From the NCBI RefSeq assembly GCF_029227915.1, contig NC_079876.1, positions 23,808,001-23,872,000 of the forward strand: DNA of 64,000 nucleotides, read 5' to 3'. The notes under the pieces are model-generated. The model was given only the letters and a program-made list of their open reading frames with translations. It did no database searches and was not told the origin of the DNA. Positions 9,795-18,350 of the stretch are shown piece by piece. Positions within the stretch are counted from its first letter, which is position 1, and every line of letters begins with the position of its first letter. The position numbers and the translations under genes were made by a program. The DNA comes from Hydractinia symbiolongicarpus. Lineage: Eukaryota > Cnidaria > Hydrozoa > Anthoathecata > Hydractiniidae.

Positions 9795-10815
9795 AGGCTA
9801 CTACACTCTACTACAAGCTAGTAGAGGCTACTACACTCTGCTACAGAGAAATACGCTCTACTACGCTCTACTACAGGCTACTACACTCTACTACAGAGAA
9901 GTACGCTTTACTACAGAGAAATACATTCTACTACGCTCTACTACAGGCTACTACACTCTACTACAAACTACTACAGGCTACTACACTCTGCTACAGAGAA
10001 ATACGCTCTACTACGCTCTACTACAGGCTACTACACTCTACTACAAGCTACTACGCTCTACTACAGGCTACTACACTCTACTACAGGCTACTACACTCTG
10101 CTACAGAGAAATACGCTTTACTACAGAGAAATACATTCTACTACGCTCTACTACACGCTACTACGCTCTACTACACGCTACTACACTCTACTACAGAGAA
10201 ATACGTTTAACTACAGAGAAATACATTCTACTACGCCCTAATACACGCTACTACGCTCTACTACACGCTACTACACTCTACTACAGAGAAATACGCTTTA
10301 CTACAGAGAAATACATTCTACTACGCTCTACTACACGCTACTACACTCTACTACAAGCTACTACAGGCTACTACACTCTACTACAGAGAAATACGCTTTA
10401 CTACAGAGAAATACATTCTACTACGCTCTACTACACGCTACTACGCTCTACTACACGCTACTACACTCTACTACAGAGAAATACGCTTTACTACAGAGAA
10501 ATACATTCTACTACGCTCTACTACACGCTACTACACTCTACTACAAGCTACTACACGCTACTACACTCTACTACAGAGAAATACGCTTTACTACAGAGAA
10601 ATACATTCTACTACACTCTACTACAAGCTACTACAGGCTACTACACTCTACTACAGAGAAATACGCTTTACTACAGAGAAATACATTCTACTACGCTCTA
10701 CTACACGCTACTACACTCTACTACAAGCTACTACACGCTACTACACTCTACTACAGAGAAATACGCTTTACTACAGAGAAATACATTCTACTACGCTCTA
10801 CTACAGGCTACTACA
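9795..10815 (+). repeat. 1-kb satellite built on CTACTACA-type 12-mers
   Basis: The array consists of 12-base words such as CTACTACACTCT, CTACTACAGGCT and CTACTACGCTCT, with interspersed CTACAGAGAAATACGCTTTA and GAGAAATACATTCTACTACG blocks. These combine into longer higher-order units, several of which recur almost exactly between about 10130 and 10800. Because the word lengths are multiples of three and one frame lacks stops, a 359-codon frame (YYTLLQ-type repeats) stays open from 9757 to 10836. It has no other coding evidence and I treat it as a by-product. Confidence 0.95.
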
Positions 10816-11301
10816 CTTGTGCTTTATGGAGAATAGCACATCATTATCTCCACAAGGCTTGGGAACGTACATAGGTCTAATACATGTTGAATACTATATC
10901 TCCCTTATATTCAGGAAGTAATACGTGGACGACTTACCAAAACTTTCCAGTAGCCGCCATTACCTGGTCTGCATTTTTCTGGAGAAGGCTTTATGTGCCG
11001 CGAAGGTCCCTGCCGCCATATTTAACAAACCTTACCCAGGCAACAGATTAAAAAAAAAACATTTTGTAGCTAGTTTGTTTGTTTATACATCTGATAAAAC
11101 AATAAAAAATAGTCAGTATTAGCTAATCTTAGTCCAGAATCTAATTAATGTAAGTTCTGTCTAGCTAACAAGCTAGGAGAAATGATTTATATTTTGTGAG
11201 GGAAGCATATCAACAAGCAATTTCAGACTTAGCTAGCTAGCCTAGCTACTATTTTAATTTTTTTTTATTGTACTGGGCAAGTTGAATTTTAAACCCTATG
11301 G
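10816..11301. other. Intergenic stretch
   Basis: No supported gene. A 65-codon ORF at 10925-11122 has no recognisable domain. TAGC microsatellite blocks lie near 11230-11248. Confidence 0.4.
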
Positions 11302-11847
11302 CAGTCAGGGAAATCCTCTTAATTAATCTGTACAGCTTAATTTAGATGTCAGCTTAATTAGGATGTATGATACAGTCTAATTAGGCGTTTTACAGCTTAT
11401 TTAAGATGTACAAAACTTTAATCATCTAAAACACACATTTAACTAAATTTTAGCATCTATCTAACTGAATAAATCCAATATTTCCAGCATATAAACATCT
11501 CCAGTACATTAGTTTTTTCGTAGCACCCCGGAGACGTGACATCCTAACTAGGATGCAGTACAGCTTAAATAGACTATCACTAACAATGAACCATTGTTTA
11601 TAGTTCATATCTTTTGAACCCGGGGTGCTGGAAATACCGTTCTTCTTTTATAATATAGTGGTGAAACTGACGATGAAAGAGCTGCAGCGGTGATTCTGCT
11701 AAAATTTACTTTTTTCGAGAAATCAGGGAAAACTTTTTTTACCTCCTAATTTAGATGTATGTCACCTAATTAAGCTGTATGATACAGCTTATTTAGGAGA
11801 TCTCCAAATTAAGCTATACAGCTTAATTAAGAGGATTTTCCTGACTG
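11302..11847. mobile_element. MITE-like element with 25-bp terminal inverted repeats
   Basis: CAGTCAGGGAAATCCTCTTA begins the 25-base left arm at 11302-11326; its inverse, with one mismatch, is at 11823-11847. Inside the arms the two ends remain imperfectly inverted for about another 70 bases, with words such as CAGCTTAATTA and GTATGATACAG. There is no transposase ORF. Flanks are TATGG on the left and TATGA on the right, so a TATG duplication is possible but not certain. The superfamily is unknown. Confidence 0.75.
11522..11629. mobile_element. Nested 108-bp inverted-repeat insertion
   Basis: AGCACCCCGG at 11522-11531 is perfectly inverted at 11620-11629, enclosing 88 bases without an ORF. 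It sits inside the 11302-11847 element and may be a smaller MITE inserted into it. Confidence 0.5.
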
Positions 11848-12643
11848 TATGACACCTCTATATGATGCCCACTTTTTTTTTGCGACTTCTTTCCGTTTAA
11901 AACACTTCTTATTGAAAGTGTGAAACACTTTCTCTTTTACAAACTTAAAAATTTCCAGACCAAATTCTTGTTTGTAATATTGATTCAGCTGGATTGATCT
12001 GAGTTGTGTAGATTTGCTTGTTCACTTTCCTGTAAATTAGAAACAGTTTCTACTTCTCAGCGGTGTTATTTCAATGTTAACTCTTAACCAATCAGAACGC
12101 AATCTCCAGTGTTTATTCTTAAAAAAACTCATTACTAGAAAGATTTTAAAATAACAAAAGGGTCTTACATTTAACGTTAAATTTAAAACTTGTTTTCTGT
12201 CACTTTTAAGAATCAAAAAGTTATTTCACAGCTCATTTGCCAACAAATATGTCATCATTTTATAAGAACACAAAAAAATAAGAACAGCCTCAAGCTCAAA
12301 TTATTTTTTCACTAGGAACAGCCTGGGTCTGAATTTTGCCCTATAATAAACCCATCACAAACTTATGGCTTGCTTGTTCATGAGCACAATTACAGAGTTC
12401 CCTCAGCAACAAAAGACCTAAAATTATTGCATAAATTGGAATAAAATAAGGAATTTTTAAGTTGTAAAACAGATAAGAATAAGTTAGGCTGGAAGAAGTA
12501 TAAAAAATATGAACAGCTGCCTGATTTTAATCGTTCTCATTGAAAAAAATGTGTTTTCAGCTTGAAATGTTTCTTAAAGAAAATCTATGTATAGATGTTG
12601 ATGTTTTAATATTCTTTACTTTGTTTTGTAAATGTAATTCACA
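11848..12643. other. Intergenic, AT-rich
   Basis: I see no coding frame, RNA gene or clear repeat in this stretch. Confidence 0.4.
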
Positions 12644-12707
12644 TGCTTGATACTGGTTCAAATCCAGTTCCTTTAAAAAAAGGGTAGCTCAATGGTAGAG
12701 CAAAGCA
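12644..12707 (+). tRNA. tRNA-like sequence with 3' half before 5' half (permuted order)
   Basis: The parts of a tRNA are present in circularly permuted order. First comes an anticodon-stem 3' strand TGCTT (12644-12648), a T arm ACTGG-TTCAAAT-CCAGT (12652-12668) and an acceptor 3' strand TCCTTTA (12669-12675). After two A come an acceptor 5' strand AAAAGGG (12678-12684), TA, a D arm GCTC-AATGGTA-GAGC (12687-12701), one A and an anticodon-stem 5' strand AAGCA (12703-12707). AAGCA pairs perfectly with TGCTT; the acceptor strands pair at six of seven positions, one of them G-T. The variable region is only three bases. The anticodon cannot be fixed, as the loop would lie in the outer ends. It could be a permuted tRNA gene, or two adjoining tRNA-derived fragments such as a SINE junction. 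Confidence 0.45.
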
Positions 12708-13317
12708 TATTTATTGTTAAATTTTCTTTTTAATTTCAATTATTTTATTAGTTATGGTTATTTTTAGAAACCATACTTTTGTTTATCATATTCTACTAGG
12801 AAATACATCAATGTCAAATTTATTTTCTTGTATAGCTAGCCAGCTGTTTTATATTTTGTTACTTTTTTTTCTTATGGCTCATCCAAGAATTATGAAAAGA
12901 TCTAATAGCACAAAAACACTAATTTAAAAAAAAAAGCTATCAGGTATATTATTATTTGGCACATTTGGCATATTAATATCATTAAATTTCTGTTGCTTAT
13001 TTTATTTTTTTTCGTTTGTTGTTGTTTTTCCCCGGGTCTGAACTATACAGCGACAAAGTAACTGGTACACTGGAATACTCGTCCATGATTGGCTCGTTGT
13101 AACGAACAGAATAAAGTAGACGCGCAACGAAATGTATTCTGCTATGTAACACCCTCGTTTCCAGTGTCCTGTCTCTATAACTCTGATGCTTTGGGAACGA
13201 AATTGTTATTTTGTCCAATCACGTTTGCGTATTACTAGGGCGGCAAAATACGATATTTTTTTCAAGGCGGGAAGGAAGAGCAGAAATTTTAGTGGCGGTA
13301 TTGTAAATGTAGCGAAA
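12708..13317. other. Intergenic and 5' flank of the next gene
   Basis: AT-rich up to about 13015, then less so. The reading frame of the next gene's first exon is open from about 13186, but the first well-placed ATG is at 13318. No core promoter motif is convincing. Confidence 0.4.
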
Positions 13318-15928
13318 ATGTCGATTATTGATCCGCTTAGTTGTGGTTTTGTGAAAATAGGATCGTACGTCATTTTGACAACAGATACACCACTACAACA
13401 AATGCAGAGCGAAAATAAAAAAGTATTTAATGGTCGTGTTTATAACTACAGGTACAGGGAATTAAAGCAGAAATATGGTGACATTGTTAACTCTGTCGAC
13501 TACAAGACCTTTATACGCAATTTTCCAAAAATAGTCGAAAATGTCCGCGGATTAGCAAAACGTAACACGACCTTGAGAGACCAGTTATTAGAATTTTTTT
13601 CTCTGCAAGCTTGGTTCAATTTAACACCAGAGAAAAAGAAAAAACACACTTTCCAAAACTGCTTTGGTTGTCAGGAACAGCACCTACAGCAGCTGACGTT
13701 ATTTCCCGTTAAAAAGGCGTCGTTAAAAATTAAAGCCGAAAAATGTGGTTTGTTCCGGAAAAAAGAAATTAAGGTTTGTTGTTTTATCATTAAATTTAAA
13801 TAATACAATAAAATAAATTAGGCTACATACATATAAAAAGTATTTTTTAACGTATATATAGAATCGACTTGACAATGCAGTATGCGTACTTGATGACGAG
13901 TTTGCATCTAAGTACAATGCGTCATTTACATCCCAGTTTAAAACGTTGGTACTGGAGAAAGACGAAAACGAAAAACGTGATCTTTTGCGCACCGTTAAAA
14001 AAGATATTGAGAATCAATGGTCAGAAACAGCAGTTGAACGGTAACCAGATTATATAAGTAAACAAATTTCGACATCTAAAACAGTAAACACACAAGAATT
14101 AACGACCTTAACTTATAATTTGCTGTTTAAATTTTTAACATTTCAGTACTTTGCAGTAATTCTAATAAGAATGTTGATATCATAAAAACTGTCGAATGTG
14201 CGTTAATTTAATTGCAATATTTTTTATAGCGCCTATGGAGTCCCTGTCTCCCTAAGACACAAAAACAAACTGCGTTTACATTCAAGCTTTGAAAATAAGG
14301 TTGATGCTATAAATCGCACAAATGAAAATGTCGCAAAAAAAACTCAGGTAAATAATGTTCTAAACTAATTGTATACAATCATAAAATAGCATTTTATATA
14401 TGGGTAATGTACGCTTTTTGTAGGGCTTAAAACGACCATACGATCATACTGGACCAGTGGAAAACTTCCAGTGGAACAAAAAAGAGTGTCTGGAGGAAGT
14501 CCAGGGCTATGCAGACGGACACAAAATTAACTTTGCCGACCTAGCAAGGCGACATAAACTAAGAAATATGAACGGTCAGTATACTTGGCAAAATGTTGTT
14601 AACAATTTATTTCCAGCGCTAGCAAAAATCATGTCTTTTTGACATACGAAATTCAAAATTATTAAGGCATGTAATAATTTATTTATTATCAACGACTTTA
14701 ATATTTATATGCTATTTAGGGTCACTGCCAAGAAATCATGGACAGGTCATGAAAAAACTCCTATCGTTTAGCGGGTGCGATTTAGCAAGATATAAATGCT
14801 GCGACACATCAAATGATCTAGACGACAGTTTTACTAGAGTAAGGCGAAAAAAACGCAGGTATATATGAAACAAACTTCATTTATCTTGATGTTTAAAGCA
14901 GTTTCGTGAGAGACATATTAATTGTACAATTTTTTTACAAGACTTTACATATTTAGACTCAACATCAACAACTTTAAGGATATTTCCCTACCAGTGAATG
15001 CAACGAATGACAAAGTAAATGAGACATTAAAAGGGAAAATTTTGAATGGAGAATACTCACTTGGTAAACTTCTAATTCCACAAAATTTCACCAGGGTGGT
15101 TCTAAAAGAAAACAAAATTATGGAGGAAACAGTGCAAGTGAGTGGACGAAAAATGTCACTAAAGAAAATACGGGACGACATGCCACAAAAACATCTACCC
15201 TTCATGAGATTTAGGTTATTATCTTACTGTTTGATCCTTTTAGTAGTCCTTTATTTTCAATAATTTTGGGCTAGTGGCTAGCTTGCACAATTTGTTTTAT
15301 CTTTCAGGAGAAATAATGAATGTTAAGGTTAACCTATTGATAAGTCTAAAAAATTTCAAAGATCTTAACAAACATTTTTTTTGTTATTAGGTCAGATGCT
15401 GATTACGACAACATGTCGAAAGATGACGTTATAAAACATTTAAAAAGAATTAGAGAATACAATTCTGAAAGCTGTTTTGAGAAATTAAAACATTCTTTGA
15501 AATGTTTTGAAAGACGACGTCACTTAACATTTTGGCATGATGGATCCTCGATTGCTAGTCATAGTCACCTTTTAATGCTTGTGTCATGCATGTACGATCC
15601 TGCTTTGTTCCTAACCGACGAAGAATATTATTTAAATACCAATATAAGAATAAATGTACAAGCCATTGTGGAAAAACCGGAGCTTTACCTCTTGGCAAGA
15701 TGCCCTTCCACAGATCAACAACTTCTATATTTGAATGAACGTATTAAGGACATCATGGCCATGGAAGAAAGCATTGGATATGACATTATCGATGTTATGC
15801 GTTTCTTTAAGGGTGATAGTCCTGCAGCTTCATTTGAATCAGGTCAGCAGAAAGGTAAAATTACTTTTGCTTCTTGTGTCCAGTGCATGCATATTGTGTT
15901 GCTAGTCTCGTACATACCTTCAATTTAA
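13318..15928 (+). pseudogene. 5' part of a multi-exon gene of a cnidarian-type family, broken by transposons
   Basis: Exons by splice sites and phase: 13318-13773, 13862-14040, 14230-14347, 14424-14574, 14720-14858, 14957-15214 and 15391-15928. All introns are GT-AG and the phases join. The protein begins MSIIDPLSCGFVKIGSYVIL. A segment GYADGHKINFADLARRHKLR, spliced to NGSLPRNHGQVMKKLL, resembles a helix-turn-helix-like module. Exon 7 carries HLTFWHDGSSIASHSHLLML and PELYLLARCPSTDQQLLYLN, then a Cys-rich stretch NYFCFLCPVHAYCVASLVHT that is only in frame after a one-base loss near 15855. I associate these blocks from memory with an uncharacterised, multicopy family in Hydra. Function is unknown; it could itself be transposon-derived. 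The exon is cut at TTAA (15925-15928) by the Kolobok-like insertion. Confidence 0.75.
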
Positions 15929-16229
15929 AGGGAAACTAAGGTCAAAATTTTTTTTTTCATAAAAACGTTTATTATACTATTTAAAAAAGATACCTTAAAT
16001 TTTTTTTCAAAAAAAATGTATTTTTATGAGGATTTTAGAGTAAAAAGGTTATTAATTACATCTCCGTTAGAGTACATAAAAAAACTCTACGATGGAGAGC
16101 AATGACGTATGATCCGCGAGTGAGTAAGTGAAACCATACTATAAGGTTCGCCTGATTTGATGTATGAAGACATAAAAGATGAATTTTACTTCTTAACTAT
16201 AATTGTACATTTTGTCTTTACTACTCAAA

Positions 16230-16607
16230 ATGCCAAGTTGCCTGGCATATGGATGTTCGCAAACCACTGGGAGAGTAACTGCTAAAAAAAGTTTTTTCAT
16301 GATCCCAAAGCCAGTGAATACAACTGAGAAACTTCGCGCAGCACAATGGTTGCATAATATTGGTACTGGATTGAATGTAGAAACATTTCCATTTGGGAAA
16401 AATAAAGTTGTATGTGAAGACCACTTCCATCCTGACTGCATAAAAGATGATTTAAAAGGACGTCTAACGGGGATACCATCGAAACGGAAAGAGCTACTTT
16501 GTGGAGCAGTTCCAACTATTTTTAAACACAAAACTTACGAATTTATTAACATGGATGGCACTACCGTATTAAAACGTGATTCATCTTTAAAAAGAAAAAT
16601 GCAGTAA
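16230..16607 (+). CDS. THAP-domain zinc-finger protein in the Kolobok-like element
   Basis: From ATG 16230 the ORF encodes 125 residues that are almost entirely a THAP domain: C4 and C9 in MPSCLAYGC, C62 and H65 in VCEDHF (C-x4-C-x52-C-x2-H) and the closing AVPTIF motif at 93-98. THAP domains bind DNA; in Kolobok and P elements they recognise transposon ends. The frame is also open upstream to 16203, but the ATG just before PSC is the usual THAP start. The ORF ends in a basic tail KRDSSLKRKMQ. A good splice donor (ATGCA|GTAAGA) lies right at the stop, so this may be the first exon of a longer transposase whose later exons are missing. The gene converges with the minus-strand ORF at 16997-17473. 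Confidence 0.85.
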   Translation: MPSCLAYGCSQTTGRVTAKKSFFMIPKPVNTTEKLRAAQWLHNIGTGLNVETFPFGKNKVVCEDHFHPDCIKDDLKGRLTGIPSKRKELLCGAVPTIFKHKTYEFINMDGTTVLKRDSSLKRKMQ

Positions 16608-16996
16608 GAATGCCTACATGTGAGTTACAAAAATCATGTTTTTTAATTTCAACCTTTTCTGGTACAACTCTTTTAGCGAACATGTTTAATTAGATAGCCT
16701 GGTTTCTATATTGTAATTAAAATATAAATGTGTTTCGTAATTTTTTTTAAGTAGTGAAAATAAGTGGAAATTTTATAAAAATTTCCATGAAAAATTCTTA
16801 ATAAAATTTGGAAAAACGCACGAATATTATTACTAGTATTACTTTTTATTATCATATGTTATTTTTGTTATCAATGTATATAAATATTCTTTGACTCACA
16901 TTCAGTAAACGAACTTTTATGTAGATAAAGAACGCATTTTTTTTTTCGCATATGAAGTAATATTTTATATTTGTTTTGAAAGGTAGAATAATAAGC

Positions 16997-17473
16997 TTAC
17001 TTGTTTTGAAAAGATTTTATATCCTTGAAATTATTTTGATATCTGCGATGTCTAATGCTTGCTGTCTCTAATACGGTGCGATTTAAACAAAGAATATTAA
17101 AATCTTTATGCAAGGTAATACATGTATTCTCTTCCAGCTTTTCTCCCAGTAAAGTTGTAAACTCCAAACAACACTTGCATTCTTCAACAGTCATTAACTC
17201 GTGTATATCACATTTTTTACACTTACACCAATGTAAGTTTTCTAACCTGCTTGAGTCTAAATCCTCATCTTCGTCGTCGTCTGAAATATCATTCGCAGTT
17301 TTTGATGAACAAATGTTTTTCAACTGACTTTCAGTATATTCAGGTTCGTTATCATAACACCCTTTGCAAATACTTTCATCTGTTTCAGAACTATATACTT
17401 CGCTATGTTCACTAGCACAACTACTTTTTTCGCTGCTATCCATGACTAAGTGATTTTGAGTCTCGCGGCTCAT
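16997..17473 (-). CDS. P2X7-ballast-like Cys-rich protein in the Kolobok-like element
   Basis: The ORF starts with ATG at 17473 on the complement and encodes 158 residues. The first 75 are acidic and Ser-rich (SDDDEDEDLDSS at about 64-75). Then comes WCKCKKC (82-88), a TVEECKCCLE block (95-104) and CITLHKDFNILCLNRTVLE (118-136). This order matches the start of the zinc-binding ballast domain at the C-terminus of vertebrate P2X7 receptors, which also occurs in many standalone invertebrate proteins. The usual final IPSC...IR..FP part is absent: the frame stops just after a potential donor (ACAA|GTAAGC on the complement), so a further exon may be spliced on or may have been deleted. No P2X channel part is present. 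Its role in the transposon is unknown. Confidence 0.72.
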   Translation of the reverse strand: MSRETQNHLVMDSSEKSSCASEHSEVYSSETDESICKGCYDNEPEYTESQLKNICSSKTANDISDDDEDEDLDSSRLENLHWCKCKKCDIHELMTVEECKCCLEFTTLLGEKLEENTCITLHKDFNILCLNRTVLETASIRHRRYQNNFKDIKSFQNK

Positions 17474-17673
17474 ACGTCATAATTTTGTATGGTTCACGAG
17501 GAACCGTGAATGGAGTACACGGTTAATTTCAGAAAACCTTAGAACTTTAATGGGCTAAAACAGCCTAAATAATGAAAATTAAGAGTAAATTTTTTTTTCA
17601 ATAGTTTATTTAGATGTTATACAACGTTCTTAATTTTTTTTTAATAACATTTTTTTTTGACCTTAGTTTCCCT

Positions 17674-18350
17674 TTAAAGCATCTTTCTCTACAAGATTGC
17701 ATCAGCCACGTATTAAAATCTGTTTCTTCTGCAGATAAATTAAATAATGGTGCCGTAAAACTTTATGACGGATTGAAGAAACATGAATTGATAAATGAAC
17801 TTCACCAACGCAATGTAAAATTTTCTTGTGATCTTCCTGCAAAAGAATTAAGCCATTTGTTGCAAGCAGAAATGCATGGCATTCAACGACTTCCGGCATT
17901 GGTGTTTGGCAAACACAATTGCTCGTTGTCAGAACTTAACTTAGAGAAATATGAAGTGTTGAACAATGAGCCCCTACATGATGTATCAAATCACATAAAA
18001 AACATCTACTGTGAGCTACCGCATCATGTACAGGAAAAAAAGGCAAAATTACTAGCAGTGATTGATGCTTCATTTAACAACAAAGAAGCTAAAAAATTCT
18101 TCAGACTATCTTAAAAGTTTGCTAATTGTTACGAACTGGGCATTGGATAATTTGAAGGGTAAATATCGATCTCGTTTCAAATTTTTTCTATCTTAAATAT
18201 CCTTCAGTTATTGGCAAAAATTATTAAAATCTCAAAAATTTTAGAAACAGAATAACTCCCAAAACTCTTTATAGTATTCATATTTTGACAATTGTACTTT
18301 TTTAGCTTTAAAAATGATTAATCCTTTATAGGACATTTCACATCAACATT
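17674..18350 (+). pseudogene. Middle part of the disrupted gene, between the two transposons
   Basis: This continues exon 7 after the Kolobok-like insertion: the codons TTA AAG at the target site resume the frame from 15928 and the exon runs to 18158. It encodes HLSLQDCISHVLKSVSSADK, then EMHGIQRLPALVFGKHNCSL and NEPLHDVSNHIKNIYCELPH, blocks typical of the same family. In an A6 run at 18091-18096 one extra base shifts the frame; beyond it NSSDYLKSLLIVTNWALDNL follows. A GT donor after 18158 and an AG acceptor at 18330-18331 flank a 173-base intron, and the next exon starts at 18332. After 19 bases this exon is interrupted at 18350 by the hAT-like element. Confidence 0.75.

Larger units (their letters stand above)
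15929..17673. mobile_element. Kolobok-like DNA transposon, 1745 bp, TTAA target
   Basis: The left end AGGGAAACTAAGGTCAAAA at 15929 is mirrored at the right end (TTGACCTTAGTTTCCCT, ending 17673), giving inverted repeats of about 18 bases. TTAA is duplicated on both sides (15925-15928 and 17674-17677). TTAA targets together with a THAP protein are characteristic of the Kolobok superfamily; piggyBac also uses TTAA but lacks THAP. Removing the element and one TTAA restores a continuous reading frame in the interrupted exon, so the insertion site is exact. No catalytic transposase domain is visible, so the element is probably an internal deletion derivative. Confidence 0.88.

Noticed and set aside
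9757-10836. 359-aa ORF of YYTLLQ-type repeats
   Set aside because: It exists only because the satellite words are multiples of three; there is no start context, domain or non-repetitive coding part.
16193-16531. Three leftward ORFs across the THAP region
   Set aside because: They are shadows of the THAP coding frame, which has all zinc ligands and the AVPTIF motif.
17055-17327. 90-aa rightward ORF opposite the ballast-like protein
   Set aside because: It is the complement shadow of the minus-strand ORF, whose Cys motifs are recognisable.
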